A DNA stretch of 64,000 nucleotides from Methylomagnum ishizawai (GCF_019670005.1 NZ_AP019783.1:3622150-3686149), one strand, 5' to 3'. Counted from the stretch's first letter, positions 39,029 to 49,037 are shown. Notes: a model not told the origin generated them from the sequence alone. Numbers and translations: made by a program.

Positions 39029-39241
39029 TCAACGCATTTGCCGCCAACGGTAATGCACCTGCCCGTCGTCGCACTGGTAGCCGGCCCGGTTGCTGCCGTC
39101 GGTCGCGGCCACGGGGATGCAATGATGGGCGTCGCGGAAGCTGGCCCACTCCTCCTCCCCGTTCTTATTGCCCATCAACAACAGGGCTTCGGCCACGACG
39201 GCGAAAGCGACACCGGCGAACATGAGATGGCTGGTCTTCAT
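39029..39241 (-). CDS. Small membrane-anchored or secreted protein
   Basis: A 70-residue protein with an N-terminal hydrophobic segment (MKTSHLMFAGVAFAVVAEALLLMG), then a short soluble part with two Cys (HHCIPVAATDG and AGYQCDDGQ). The ATG at 39241 is preceded by GAGGAGGATTT, the strongest ribosome binding site seen here, which argues for a real gene. The two Cys may form a disulfide outside the cytoplasm. No family is recognised. It faces the sterol operon convergently. Confidence 0.75.
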   Translation of the reverse strand: MKTSHLMFAGVAFAVVAEALLLMGNKNGEEEWASFRDAHHCIPVAATDGSNRAGYQCDDGQVHYRWRQMR

Positions 39242-39433
39242 AAATCCTCCTCGGGTGGCTGGTTGTGGTTATGCGGGCCGGCTTGGGATGGGTGGTTGAT
39301 GGCACCGGAACCGGCCAGGGCGGCGCTGGGTATGCGGGCGGGTGGGAAATCCGCCCATCGCCCCGCCCGATGAGACCGGCGGATGGGCGGGCGGGTTCCT
39401 GAGTTGAATGCTTGGTTTTCCGCGGACGGCCCC

Positions 39434-39473
39434 CAAAACAAAAGGGCGGCCCCGGTTCCCCAGGCCCGCCCTT
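39434..39473 (-). terminator. Terminator of htpG
   Basis: The arms AAGGGCGG (39442-39449) and CCGCCCTT (39466-39473) form an 8-bp stem. On the minus strand it is followed by TTTTGTTTTGGG, giving a T-rich tail 34 bp after the htpG stop. Confidence 0.75.
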
Positions 39474-39506
39474 CCCAAAACGGCTTAATCCCTTAAAACC
39501 CGCCGC

Positions 39507-41411
39507 TTACTTCCCCTGCAACAGCGAATTCAGCCGCTTCACGAACGCCGCCGGATCGTCCAACTGCGCCCCTTCGCTCAACACGGCCTGGTCGTACAGG
39601 ACGTGGGCCAAATCCCCGAACTTAAGATCGTCCGGCTCGAACTTCAGCCGCACCACCAGCGGGTGGTCGGGGTTGATCTCGAAAATCGGCTTAGCGGCAG
39701 GCACGCCCTGCCCCACCGATTTCATGATGCGCTCCATGGTCCGGCTCATGCCGTAGGTTTCGCTGACCAAGCAGGCCGGGGAATCGGTCAGGCGCGCCGA
39801 CACCTTCACCTCGGCCACCTTGTCGCCCAGCACCTGCTTGATGCGCTCGATCAAGGGCTCCAGCTCCTTGCTGGCTTCCTCGACATGCTGCTTGTCGGAC
39901 TCGTCGGCCAGGGTACCCAGGTCCAGATCGCCCTTCGCCACCGATTGCAGTGGCTTGCCTTCGTACTCGGTGAGATAGCCGACCAGCCAATCGTCCACCC
40001 GGTCGCTCAATAGCAGGACTTCCAGCCCCTTCTTGCGCAGGAGTTCAAGGTGCGGGCTGTTCTTGGCGGCGGTGTGGCTCTCGGCGGTGATGAAATAAAT
40101 CTTGTCCTGGCCTTCCTTCATCCGCGAGATATAGTCGTCCAGCGACACCGTCTGCTCGGGGCTGTCGGTGTGGGTGGAGGCGAACCGCATCAGCTTGGCG
40201 ATGCGCTCGCGGTTCTTGAAATCCTCGATCGGGCCTTCCTTGAACGCCTGCCCGAATTCCTTCCAGAAGGTGGCGTATTTCTCGGGTTCGTTCTTGGCGA
40301 GGTCTTCCAACAGGCCCAGCACCTTCTTCACCGCGCCGGAGCGGATTTTTTCCAGGAGCTTGTCTTCTTGCAGGATTTCGCGGGAGACGTTCAGCGGCAG
40401 GGAATCGGAATCGATCACGCCGCGCACGAAGCGCAGATAGCGCGGCATCAGCTTCTCCGAGCCCTCCATGATGAACACCTTGCGCACGTACAGCTTCACG
40501 CCGTGCTTGTTGTCGCGGTCCCACAGGTCGAACGGGGCGCGGGCCGGGAGGTAGAGCAGCAAGGTGTATTCGTTGTTGCCCTCGACCCGGCTGTGCAAAC
40601 GCGCCAGCGGCTCCTGGAAATCGTGGGAAACGTGCTTGTAGAACTCGGTGTACTGCTCTTCGCTGATTTCGTCCTTGTTCTTCGCCCACAGGGCCGAGGC
40701 GCTGTTGACGGTTTCCCATTCGATGGTCTTTTCCGCTTCGCCTTCTTCCCCGCCATAGCTCTCCTTGAGCATCACGATGGGCAGGGAAATATGGTCGGAG
40801 AATTTGCGGATGATCGAACGCAGCTTCCAGCCATCCAGGAAATCGTCCTCGCCCTCGCGGAGGTGCAAGGTGATCTGGGTGCCGCGCTCGGGCTTGTCGA
40901 TGGTTTCCAAGGTGAAATCGCCCTCGCCCGCCGATTCCCAGCGCACGCCGTGGGCGGCGGGTTCGCCGGCCTTGCGGGTTTCCAGCGTGACCTTGTCGGC
41001 GACGATGAAGGAGGAATAGAAGCCCACGCCGAACTGGCCGATGAGCTGGCTATCCTTGGCCTGGTCGCCGGTCAGCGCCTCGAAGAAACGGCGGGTGCCG
41101 GAACGGGCGATGGTGCCGATATTCTCGCGCACCTCGTCGCGGCTCATGCCGATGCCGTTATCGGTAATGGTGAGGGTCCGGGCACCCTTGTCGAACTCGA
41201 CCCGGATTTTCAGCTCGGCATCGCCCTCGTACAGGGCGTCGTCGCCCAGCGCGGTGAAGCGCAGCTTGTCCGCCGCGTCCGAGCCGTTGGAAATCAGTTC
41301 GCGCAGGAAGATTTCCTTGTTGCTGTACAAGGAATGGATCATCAAATGCAGGATTTGCTTGACTTCGGCCTCGAAGCCCAAAGTAACCTTGGTGTCGGCG
41401 ACTGCTGTCAT
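39507..41411 (-). CDS. htpG: Molecular chaperone HtpG (Hsp90)
   Basis: A 634-residue bacterial Hsp90. The ATP-binding N-terminal domain shows [18 protein letters not shown] with conserved Asn42, [15 protein letters not shown] and [16 protein letters not shown]. The middle domain has [10 protein letters not shown]-like [21 protein letters not shown] and the catalytic-loop Arg region. The C-terminal dimerisation domain closes with [11 protein letters not shown]. Length fits E. coli HtpG (624). The start at 41411 ([20 protein letters not shown]) fits the family; a GTG six codons upstream is possible. It helps fold stress-damaged client proteins. A terminator follows. Confidence 0.98.
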   Translation of the reverse strand: MTAVADTKVTLGFEAEVKQILHLMIHSLYSNKEIFLRELISNGSDAADKLRFTALGDDALYEGDAELKIRVEFDKGARTLTITDNGIGMSRDEVRENIGTIARSGTRRFFEALTGDQAKDSQLIGQFGVGFYSSFIVADKVTLETRKAGEPAAHGVRWESAGEGDFTLETIDKPERGTQITLHLREGEDDFLDGWKLRSIIRKFSDHISLPIVMLKESYGGEEGEAEKTIEWETVNSASALWAKNKDEISEEQYTEFYKHVSHDFQEPLARLHSRVEGNNEYTLLLYLPARAPFDLWDRDNKHGVKLYVRKVFIMEGSEKLMPRYLRFVRGVIDSDSLPLNVSREILQEDKLLEKIRSGAVKKVLGLLEDLAKNEPEKYATFWKEFGQAFKEGPIEDFKNRERIAKLMRFASTHTDSPEQTVSLDDYISRMKEGQDKIYFITAESHTAAKNSPHLELLRKKGLEVLLLSDRVDDWLVGYLTEYEGKPLQSVAKGDLDLGTLADESDKQHVEEASKELEPLIERIKQVLGDKVAEVKVSARLTDSPACLVSETYGMSRTMERIMKSVGQGVPAAKPIFEINPDHPLVVRLKFEPDDLKFGDLAHVLYDQAVLSEGAQLDDPAAFVKRLNSLLQGK

Positions 41412-41742
41412 AGTCTCGATAGTCCTCACGGGAAGTGGATGGGAGAAGGCAAGGCGGCGCTCCCCGCCGTCGGGGCATTCGGGACGCGAGCGCCGCCTTC
41501 ATGGAAATTCCGCGTTTCCCATATTGGGCCGGACGCCCCGCTTTTCAAGTGTTCCACGGCGGCGGCAGATCCGCCACGGGACTTCGCAAAACCAGCCTGA
41601 TGCTACCTTTAGAAGCATAGCCACCGGCCCCCGCGCGACCCAACCAAGCACAGTCGGCGGATTCCGCCGCGCCGCCCCTGGCCGGCATCCACGGCCCCAC
41701 CCAGCGAAACCAAGTACCAGAATCCCCACAAGAGTACCCATC
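41412..41742. promoter_or_regulatory. Divergent region htpG / motA
   Basis: 331 bp between divergent genes. No CIRCE-like repeat, sigma32 box or sigma28 box could be assigned with confidence; a short ATGCT...AGCAT palindrome at about 41600 is unremarkable. Confidence 0.5.
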
Positions 41743-42597
41743 ATGTTCGTCATCATCGGTTATGTCATCGTCATCGGCGCCGTCCTGGGCGGGTTCATCA
41801 TGGCCGGGGGACACCTCGGGGTGCTGATGCAGATCAACGAGGTCATCATCATCTTCGGCGCGGCGGGCGGCGCGTTCGTGGTCTCCAACAGCCCCAAGGT
41901 GCTGAAGGCCACGGTGGGCGCGGTGATCGGCAGCCTCAAAGGTTCCAAGTACAACCAAGCCTTCTACCTGGAAACCCTGACCCTGCTCTACAAGGTCTTC
42001 CTCAAAATCCGCCAGAACGGCCTCCTGTCCATCGAGGGCGACGTGGAGAACCCCGGCCAGAGCGAGGTGTTCAAATCCGCGCCCCTGGTGCTGGCCGACC
42101 ACCACGCGGTCGAGTTCATCACCGACTACCTTAGGCTGATGTCCAGCGGCAGCCTGGATGTCCACCAAATCGAGAACCTGATGGACCTCGACATCGAAAC
42201 CCACCACGAGGAAGGCCACGTCCCCATCTCGGCCCTGCAAAAGCTGGCCGACGGCATGCCCGCCTTCGGCATCGTGGCGGCGGTGATGGGCGTGGTGCAT
42301 ACCATGGAATCGGTGGGCATCCCGCCCGCCGAACTCGGCAAATTGATCGCGGCGGCCCTGGTCGGCACCTTCCTCGGCATCCTGATCTCCTACGGCTTCA
42401 TCGGTCCCCTGGCCAACCTGATGGAACAGCAATTGGGCGAATCCACCAAGTATTACATCAGCATCAAGGCCGGCTTGATCGCCTCCATGAGCGGCTACGC
42501 CCCGCCCACGGCGGTGGAGTTCGCCCGCAAAGTGATGTACTCCACCGAAAGGCCGGAATTCAGCGAGTTGGAATCCCACCTCAAGAGCAGCAAATAA
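41743..42597 (+). CDS. motA: Flagellar motor stator protein MotA
   Basis: A 284-residue inner-membrane protein with four membrane helices: VIIGYVIVIGAVLGGFIM near the N-terminus, INEVIIIFGAAGGAFVV next, then MPAFGIVAAVMGVVHTM and LIAAALVGTFLGILISYG in the second half. The long cytoplasmic loop (residues 60-170) carries charged residues that contact FliG. The final segment GYAPPTAVEFARKVMYSTERPEF is highly typical. With MotB it forms the proton-driven stator. The start at 41743 matches the family N-terminus. motB follows after 24 bp, so the two form one operon. Confidence 0.97.
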   Translation: MFVIIGYVIVIGAVLGGFIMAGGHLGVLMQINEVIIIFGAAGGAFVVSNSPKVLKATVGAVIGSLKGSKYNQAFYLETLTLLYKVFLKIRQNGLLSIEGDVENPGQSEVFKSAPLVLADHHAVEFITDYLRLMSSGSLDVHQIENLMDLDIETHHEEGHVPISALQKLADGMPAFGIVAAVMGVVHTMESVGIPPAELGKLIAAALVGTFLGILISYGFIGPLANLMEQQLGESTKYYISIKAGLIASMSGYAPPTAVEFARKVMYSTERPEFSELESHLKSSK

Positions 42598-42621
42598 CCG
42601 CGCCCCGCCGGAGCCGCCGCC

Positions 42622-43743
42622 ATGGCCGAGAACCAACCCATCATCGTCAAGAAGGTCAAGAAGGGCGGGCACGGCCACCACGGCGGCGCTTGGAAGTTGG
42701 CCTACGCCGATTTCGTCACCGCGATGATGGCGTTCTTCCTGCTCATGTGGCTGCTCGGCACCACCGATCCCTCCTACCGGCAGGGCATCGCCGAATATTT
42801 CAAAGACCCCTGGAAACCCTCGGTCGCGGGCGGGGCCAACACCGGCGACGCCACCAGCATCATCAAGGGCGGCGGCGAAGACCTCACCCAATCCGAAGGC
42901 CAGGTGAAGCTGACCAACAAGGGCAAGCAGGACATCACCGCCGAGGCCGGGGAATCGGAGGAGGAGCAGAACGACAAGGACTTGGAACGCAAGGACCAAG
43001 CCCAGCTCGAAGCCATGGAGCAGAAGATCGAAAACATGATCGAAACCGACCCCCTGCTGCTGCCCTATGAAAACCAATTGCAGATCGACATCACCGAGGA
43101 TGGCCTGCGCATCCAGATCATCGACGAGGAAGGCCGGCCGATGTTCGAATCGGCCAGCGCCCGGATGGCGGGCTACGCCGCGCAAATCCTCCACGAGATC
43201 GCCCCGGTCATCAACGAACTGCCCAACAAGATCAGCATCGCCGGCCACACCGACGCCAAGCCCTTCCCCGGCGGCGGCCAGGGCTATAGCAACTGGGAAC
43301 TGTCCGCCGATAGGGCCAATTCCGCCCGCAAGGAATTGATCCGCGGCGGGCTCAAGGAAGACAAGATGATGCGGGTGGTGGGCTTGTCGTCCAGCGTGCC
43401 CCTGGTGAAGGACGATCCCTTGCACGCCACCAACCGCCGCATCTCGATCACGGTGATGAACAAGCACACCGCCGACGAAATCACCGAGGGCGATGGCAGC
43501 ATGAATGTCTCGGCCCAAAAGCCCCTGAACATGCAGGCGCTCGAAGCCGCCAAGGAGGCCGCCAAAGCCGCCGCCCATCCCCCTCCGCCGCCGCCCGCAC
43601 CCAAGGGCGTGCCCGGCACCTTGACCGGCGGCGGCAAGTCCAGCCTGGCGAAGCCGGGCATCATTCCGGGCACGCTGACCGGGCGGCAAAGCGGCGCACC
43701 GCCGCCCGCGCCCGCCGCCCCGGCCCATCCACCAGACCATTGA
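42622..43743 (+). CDS. motB: Flagellar motor stator protein MotB
   Basis: A 373-residue protein with one membrane helix at residues 25-45 (KLAYADFVTAMMAFFLLMWL), in which D30 is the proton-carrying Asp. A plug/linker region follows, then an OmpA-type peptidoglycan-binding domain (about 185-295: ISIAGHTDAKPFPGGGQGYS, then LSADRANSARKELI). The last 75 residues are an unusual Ala/Pro-rich tail containing a repeated PGTLTGGGKS / PGTLTGRQS motif. It anchors the MotA/MotB stator to the cell wall. The stop overlaps a possible TTG of the next gene. Confidence 0.96.
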   Translation: MAENQPIIVKKVKKGGHGHHGGAWKLAYADFVTAMMAFFLLMWLLGTTDPSYRQGIAEYFKDPWKPSVAGGANTGDATSIIKGGGEDLTQSEGQVKLTNKGKQDITAEAGESEEEQNDKDLERKDQAQLEAMEQKIENMIETDPLLLPYENQLQIDITEDGLRIQIIDEEGRPMFESASARMAGYAAQILHEIAPVINELPNKISIAGHTDAKPFPGGGQGYSNWELSADRANSARKELIRGGLKEDKMMRVVGLSSSVPLVKDDPLHATNRRISITVMNKHTADEITEGDGSMNVSAQKPLNMQALEAAKEAAKAAAHPPPPPPAPKGVPGTLTGGGKSSLAKPGIIPGTLTGRQSGAPPPAPAAPAHPPDH

Positions 43744-43748
43744 ACGGC

Positions 43749-44498
43749 ATGGGCGCATCGCTCTGGATCAGGATCGTCCTGGCGCAACTGGTCGCGGCGG
43801 GCTTGGTCGCGCTGGGGCTCAAAGCCGGGCTGCTGACCGGAATGGGGACCGCGACGCCCGCGCTGGCCGGGTTGGTCGGCCTCCTGGCCCTGGGCCTGAG
43901 CTGGGCCTGGCGCTTGCCGGTGTGGTGGCGGTGGATACAGGGGGGGTTCGTGCCCGCCTTGGCGGCGGCGGCTTGGCTGCATGCGCCGCCGTGGGTGTGG
44001 CTGGCGGGCTTCGCGCTGTTGTGGCTGGTGTTCCGGGGCGCTCCCCGCGAACGGGTGCCGCTCTATCTCAGCAATTCCGATACCTGGGACGCGCTGGCCG
44101 GGCTGTTGCCGAAAAAGCGGGCTTTCGCCTTGATCGATCTGGGCTGCGGCCTGGGCGGCGGCTTGGCGGGACTGGCCCGGAAATTCCCGAATGGCGCGTT
44201 CCAAGGCGTGGAATCGGCCCCGCTGCCTTGCCTGTGGGCTTGGCTACGGGCGCGGGGCCGGGCCAATCTCCGTATCCGCTGGGGCGATTTGTGGAGCGAG
44301 GATTTGGGCCGGTACGACGTGGTCTACGCCTTCCTGTCGCCCGAGCCCATGCCGGAACTCTGGCTCAAGGCCCGGCGCGAAATGCGGACGGGTTCGCTCT
44401 TGGTCAGCAATAGCTTCGAGGTGCCGGGCTGGGTGCCGGACCACGTCCTCACGCTGGACGATGCGCGGCGGACGCGGTTGTTGATCTGGCGGATGTAA
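43749..44498 (+). CDS. Membrane-anchored class I methyltransferase-like protein
   Basis: A 249-residue protein. The first ~95 residues contain three hydrophobic helices (LVAAGLVALGLKAGLLTG, LAGLVGLLALGLSWAW, WVWLAGFALLWLVF). A Rossmann SAM-binding domain follows, with motif I ALIDLGCGLGGGLAGLA, VESAPLPCLW and the motif IV-like YDVVYAFLSPEPMPELWL. Catalytic residues for any substrate cannot be named. The start at 43749 is ATG; a TTG at 43740 inside the motB stop is the alternative. It follows motB closely, so it may be co-transcribed, but a link to motility is unproven. Confidence 0.82.
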   Translation: MGASLWIRIVLAQLVAAGLVALGLKAGLLTGMGTATPALAGLVGLLALGLSWAWRLPVWWRWIQGGFVPALAAAAWLHAPPWVWLAGFALLWLVFRGAPRERVPLYLSNSDTWDALAGLLPKKRAFALIDLGCGLGGGLAGLARKFPNGAFQGVESAPLPCLWAWLRARGRANLRIRWGDLWSEDLGRYDVVYAFLSPEPMPELWLKARREMRTGSLLVSNSFEVPGWVPDHVLTLDDARRTRLLIWRM

Positions 44499-44715
44499 CC
44501 GCAAGCAACGCCCTCCCGACTTGCCCCCACCCAATACCACAGCCCCCCTTGCGCCGCAACTCCAACCGCACACACCTTTTCACAGCATTCCCGCGCATTA
44601 TTCGCCTAGGATAATCCAGGGCGATGGATATAGTGATTATCAACGCCGCCGCCATCGGGCCAGCGACGGGAATACCCCCTATTTCCGCCCGATCATTTTG
44701 CGCGAGGACAGTACC

Positions 44716-45138
44716 ATGAATAAATCCACCCTATTCCGCCCACTGCTGGGTTTTGGACTCTTATTGAGCGCTTCGGCCACTTTCGCCGCGACGCCAGTCG
44801 GGCTATGGGAAATCCGCTCCTACCGGGAACCCGGCCTCACCTTCGGAACGGTGAACCAAGTGTGCTATCTGACCAACGGCTCTTGGTATTCCCTGACCTT
44901 CCCCGGTGCCAATGGCGAATGGTTCCAAAAAGGCGACCGCATCCGCTCGACGGCCTTCTCGCCCCAAAATGGCTGGAACCACACCCTATTCGGCCAGTTC
45001 GCGAGCAATACCCTATTCACTGGGGAATATATCGGCTTTTTGAACAACCCGGCCACCCAACATCCAGACACCACGGAAAAGGGTAATTTCACAGCCGTTT
45101 TCATGAGCCGGACGTGCCCGCCGAACCCCGCGCCTTGA
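44716..45138 (+). CDS. Small secreted protein of unknown function
   Basis: A 140-residue protein with a signal peptide (LLGFGLLLSASATFAA, cleavage at SATFAA-TP). The mature part of about 116 residues is Trp-, Tyr- and Thr-rich (VGLWEIRSYREPGLTF and NGSWYSLTFPGANGEWFQKG) with Cys pairs in QVCYLTNG and SRTCPPN. It probably folds as a small beta-barrel with one disulfide. The start at 44716 has a GAGGA site. No family is recognised. The sequence is less GC-rich than its neighbours and its context gives no clue. Confidence 0.78.
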   Translation: MNKSTLFRPLLGFGLLLSASATFAATPVGLWEIRSYREPGLTFGTVNQVCYLTNGSWYSLTFPGANGEWFQKGDRIRSTAFSPQNGWNHTLFGQFASNTLFTGEYIGFLNNPATQHPDTTEKGNFTAVFMSRTCPPNPAP

Positions 45139-45189
45139 ACCACGGCCAGGCCATCCGCGCCCCTTGCCGGACGCGGATAGCCCAGGCGC

Positions 45190-46206
45190 TCAAAACAAAT
45201 ACGGATGCGCCGCCGTGAACCCATGCACCTTGGCGCGGGGCTTGAACGTGGGCGGCAGCCAAGGCTCCGCCGTCTTGCCCGCGAGGTATTGCGCCAGCCA
45301 CAACGCCTGCTGGCGGATCGGCATGACATAGGCGTAAATCCGCCCGTCGGCGCATTCGACGGCATCGCCCAGGGCGTGGATATCCGGGTCTAGGGTGCGG
45401 AGGAACGCATCGACCAAGATACCCCGGTTCACCGGAAGACCCGCCGCCTGCGCCAGGGCGGTGCGCGGCTTGAAGCCACAGGCGACCACGATGCCGTGGA
45501 AACCGCCTGCCGACCCATCCGCCAGTTTCACCGCGTAAAGTTCGCCCTCGCGCTCGAAACCCTGCACGGCGGCATCCAGCCGCACCTCGATCCCCATTCC
45601 GGTCAACACCTGGAGCAAAGTGGCCGAATCCGCCTCGACCAGTTGCCGCTCCATCAGCCTCGGGAGGGCATGGAACAGCGTCACCGCATCGCCCGCCTTG
45701 GCGAGGTCGGAACCCGCCTCGCAGCCGATCAAGCCGCCGCCCACCACCGCCCAACGCGGGATTTCGCCCCGCGCCAGGATAGCGGCCCGCTCGCGGCGCA
45801 GCCCGATCAAATCGTCCAGGCTGTTGACCACCCGGAAATCCCCGAAAGCCCGGAACGGCGGCGGAACCAGGGCGTCCGAGCCGGGTGCCAGCACCAGCTT
45901 GTCGTAGCCCAGGCTGAATTCCTCGCCAGCGCGGCGGCATCGCACGGTCTTGGCGGCACGGTCCACGGCCAGCGCCTCGACCGGGGCCAATATCTCGATA
46001 CCGGCTTTGCCCAAATCGCCGAAGGATTTTAGGATGATCTTGGTTTCCACATCGTCCCGCGAGAAGCCATGGGACAGCATGGGGCGGGAGTAGTAGCCGT
46101 GGGTTTCCTGGGTCAGCACGGTGATGGCGCTGTCGGGGCTATGTTTCTTGAGTTCCTCGGCGAAGGTGATGCCGGCCATGCCGGAGCCGATGATGAGGGT
46201 GTGCAT
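45190..46206 (-). CDS. NAD(P)/FAD-dependent oxidoreductase, rubredoxin reductase-like
   Basis: A 338-residue pyridine nucleotide-disulfide-type flavoenzyme without the disulfide. The FAD-binding site is MHTLIIGSGMAGITFAEEL, with NAD binding at WAVVGGGLIGCEAG and the second FAD motif at DIHALGDAVECADG. The length and the missing C-terminal dimerisation domain match rubredoxin-NAD+ reductases. It would pass electrons from NADH to rubredoxin or a similar iron-sulfur protein. No rubredoxin gene is adjacent. It lies 56 bp downstream of trpS on the same strand. Confidence 0.87.
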   Translation of the reverse strand: MHTLIIGSGMAGITFAEELKKHSPDSAITVLTQETHGYYSRPMLSHGFSRDDVETKIILKSFGDLGKAGIEILAPVEALAVDRAAKTVRCRRAGEEFSLGYDKLVLAPGSDALVPPPFRAFGDFRVVNSLDDLIGLRRERAAILARGEIPRWAVVGGGLIGCEAGSDLAKAGDAVTLFHALPRLMERQLVEADSATLLQVLTGMGIEVRLDAAVQGFEREGELYAVKLADGSAGGFHGIVVACGFKPRTALAQAAGLPVNRGILVDAFLRTLDPDIHALGDAVECADGRIYAYVMPIRQQALWLAQYLAGKTAEPWLPPTFKPRAKVHGFTAAHPYLF

Positions 46207-46262
46207 GGGGAGTCCTCTATGGAAAGCCTGGAAACGGGGAAACGCGGGATTTTCCGGCGGGT

Positions 46263-47279
46263 TCAGCGCGACAACGGCCTGATCCCCACACTCGCCCGCA
46301 CCTTCTTCATCAAGGGCGCGCTATATTCCCGCGCCTTGGCCGCCCCTTCCCGCAAAGCCTCCTCGATCTTCTCCGGCGCTTCCATCAGGGCGTCGTAGCG
46401 CTCCCGCGCCGCTTTCAAATGCTCGTTCAGATACTCGAACAACACGCCCTTCATCTCGCCCCAGCCGATGCCTTCCTGGTAACGGCGGCGGATGGCGGTG
46501 GTTTCCTCCGGGGTGGCGAAGGCTTTGTAGATGCTATAGAGCGTGCAGGTATCCGGGTCTTTCGGGACGCCGGGCTCCAGCGAATTGGTCTTGATCTTGT
46601 TGATGAGCTTACGGAACGGCTTTTCCGCCAGGAAGATCGGGATGACGTTGTCGTAGCTCTTGCTCATCTTGCGGCCATCCAGCCCCGACAAGGTGGCGGT
46701 ATCCTCGCTGATGACCGCTTCCGGCAACACGAAATGCTCGCCATAGATATGGTTGAAGCGGCCCGCGATATCCCGCGCCATCTCGATATGCTGCACCTGG
46801 TCCCGGCCCACCGGCACCTTATGGGCGTTGAACATCAGGATATCCGCCGCCATCAGCACCGGATAATTAAAGAGGCCCATGGTCACGCCCTTGTCCGGGT
46901 CGCCCTCGCCGGAATCCTCGTTGGCCTGCACCGCCGCTTTATACGCATGGGCGCGGTTCATCAAGCCCTTGGCGGTGACGCAATTCAGCATCCAGGCCAG
47001 CTCGGCGATTTCCGGCACATCCGATTGGCGGTAGAACACCGCGTTGGCGGTATCCAACCCCAGCGCCAGCCAGGTGGCGGCGATTTCCAGGGTGGAGCGG
47101 TTCACCCGCTCCGGGTCTTGGCATTTGATGAGGGCGTGGTAATCGGCCAGGAAATAGAACGGCAGCACATCGTGGCGATGGCTGGCCTCGATGGCCGGAC
47201 GGATCGCGCCGACATAATTGCCGAGGTGGGGCGTGCCGGTGGTGGTGATGCCGGTCAGGACGATGGATTGGCTGCTCAT
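46263..47279 (-). CDS. trpS: Tryptophanyl-tRNA synthetase
   Basis: A 338-residue class Ic synthetase that charges tRNA-Trp. The HIGH-like motif is [13 protein letters not shown] (residues 16-28), and the KMSKS loop is [13 protein letters not shown]. The AIDQ-type motif appears as [17 protein letters not shown]. The length is right for the bacterial form. The start at 47279 ([15 protein letters not shown]) fits the family; the reading frame continues upstream but without conservation. It is divergent from the FAD oxidase gene, with 189 bp between. Confidence 0.97.
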   Translation of the reverse strand: MSSQSIVLTGITTTGTPHLGNYVGAIRPAIEASHRHDVLPFYFLADYHALIKCQDPERVNRSTLEIAATWLALGLDTANAVFYRQSDVPEIAELAWMLNCVTAKGLMNRAHAYKAAVQANEDSGEGDPDKGVTMGLFNYPVLMAADILMFNAHKVPVGRDQVQHIEMARDIAGRFNHIYGEHFVLPEAVISEDTATLSGLDGRKMSKSYDNVIPIFLAEKPFRKLINKIKTNSLEPGVPKDPDTCTLYSIYKAFATPEETTAIRRRYQEGIGWGEMKGVLFEYLNEHLKAARERYDALMEAPEKIEEALREGAAKAREYSAPLMKKVRASVGIRPLSR

Positions 47280-47468
47280 GGGATTCAAGGGGTTGGGATG
47301 GACGAGGGGGCGCAATATGACACAAAGCCCCCGCCTTGCCAAACCTCGTTCCAGCGTATCCGCCCACCCCTTTGGACTTGACTCCGGCATGATGCGCCGC
47401 CACGCAATTTCGCTAGACTATAACCCGGCATTCACAGTAGGCCGCACTCCCAATCCGGGGTAAGCCAT

Positions 47469-49037
47469 ATGCTCAATCAGAACAACACCACGAGAGCGCG
47501 TGACATGGATCATCATCCCAACGAAGATGCCCTGATCGGGCCGACCCTTCCCCCCATGGCGATGAACCGCCGCAATTTTCTGGGCGTGGGGGCCACCCTG
47601 CTCGGTGGACTCTGGGCCGAACGGGTATTCCCCGAAACAGCAGATCAAGCCACCCTCCCGCCCAAGGCTTGGCGGGACTTGGAACTCCGCCTGCAAGGCC
47701 GCTTGCTCCGGCCCGGCCAAGCGGGCTTCGCCAGCCTGGCCTTGCCGAACAACCTCCGCTATGCCTCGATCCTGCCGGAAGCCATCGCCATCTGCGCCAA
47801 CGCCGGGGACATCGCCCAATGCCTGCGCTGGTGCGCCGACCACGGGATGCCGCTGGCCGCCCGCGGCGGTGGACATTCCTACGCGGGCTATTCCTGTACC
47901 TCCGGCTTGATGATCAACCTGTCGGCGATCAACCAAGTCGGCTACGACAAGGCGAGTGGCAGGGTCACGGTGGGCGGGGGAGCCCGCAACGGGGCGCTCT
48001 ATTCGGCGTTGCAAGCGATGGGACGCTCCGTCACCCATGGCCGCTGCCCCACGGTCGGGGCCGGGGGCTTCCTGCTCGGCGGCGGCATCGGCTTCGATAT
48101 GCGGGCCAACGGCGTCGGCAGCGACAAGCTGGTCTCCACCGAAGTCGTCCTGGCCGACGGCTCCCTGGTGACGGCCAGCGCCACCCAGAACCCGGACCTG
48201 TTCTGGGCCTGCCGCGGCGGGGCCGGCGGCAATTTCGGCATCAACACCGCGTTCACCCTGGACACCTTCGCCATCGACCGGATCGTGGTGTTCTCGATCC
48301 AATGGAGCATGGTGCCCGACGACTTCATCGCCACGCTGTTCCAAACCTTGGAAGCGGCCCCGCGCGGCCTGGGGTCGCGGGTCGGCCTCGCGCCGGGCCT
48401 GGATGCGGCCAGCGGGGCACGCGGCATCAATGTCAATCTATTAGGACAGTTCAACGGCTCCGTGGACGAGTTGCGGGATATCCTCCAGCCCGTTTTCCTG
48501 ATGGCGACGCCCACCGATCAAATCATCGACCGCATGCACTACTGGACGGGGCAGAGCTATATCGTCGATCCCGAAGGGGCCAGCCACTACCAGGAACGCT
48601 CGCGCTTCGTCAACGGCGGCTTGCCGGAAGCCGCCATCCCCGTCATCCGCGCTTGGCTGAGGCGCTGGAACCTCGCGGAGGGCAGCGGGCTCATCAAGTT
48701 TTTCCAGACCGGCGGCGCGGTCAACGACCCCTCGGCGGACGCCAGCGCTTTCGTGCATCGCTCCAGCCAATGGCTGGCATCCATCGGCATCCAATGGCAG
48801 GGCGATCAATCCGCCGCGGAACAGCAATGGATGCACCGCTGGCAGGATGGCTTCTACCGGGAAATCACGCCCCTGGCGGGTGGCGGCGCCTTCCAGAACT
48901 TCGTCGATCCGTCGTTGGAAAATTGGGAAACCGCCTATTACGGGACCAACCTACCCCGGTTGCGGAAAATCAAGGCCCGTTTCGATCCCGCCAACCTGTT
49001 CCGTTTCCCCCAATCCATCCCGCCCGCCCGAGCCTGA
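47469..49037 (+). CDS. Tat-exported FAD-linked oxidase (BBE/berberine-bridge type)
   Basis: A 522-residue flavoprotein with a twin-arginine signal MAMNRRNFLGVGATLLGG after a 30-residue polar extension. The FAD-binding PCMH domain contains H136 in RGGGHSYAGYSC and C193 in GRCPTVGAGGFLLGGGIG. These are the two residues that can hold FAD by both 8-alpha-His and 6-S-Cys bonds. The C-terminal BBE domain includes FQNFVDPSLENWETAYYG and WLRRIKARFDP-like RLRKIKARFDPANLFRFPQS. Such enzymes oxidise sugars, alcohols or alkaloid-like compounds. The substrate is unknown. A GGGGT site supports the start. Confidence 0.88.
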   Translation: MLNQNNTTRARDMDHHPNEDALIGPTLPPMAMNRRNFLGVGATLLGGLWAERVFPETADQATLPPKAWRDLELRLQGRLLRPGQAGFASLALPNNLRYASILPEAIAICANAGDIAQCLRWCADHGMPLAARGGGHSYAGYSCTSGLMINLSAINQVGYDKASGRVTVGGGARNGALYSALQAMGRSVTHGRCPTVGAGGFLLGGGIGFDMRANGVGSDKLVSTEVVLADGSLVTASATQNPDLFWACRGGAGGNFGINTAFTLDTFAIDRIVVFSIQWSMVPDDFIATLFQTLEAAPRGLGSRVGLAPGLDAASGARGINVNLLGQFNGSVDELRDILQPVFLMATPTDQIIDRMHYWTGQSYIVDPEGASHYQERSRFVNGGLPEAAIPVIRAWLRRWNLAEGSGLIKFFQTGGAVNDPSADASAFVHRSSQWLASIGIQWQGDQSAAEQQWMHRWQDGFYREITPLAGGGAFQNFVDPSLENWETAYYGTNLPRLRKIKARFDPANLFRFPQSIPPARA

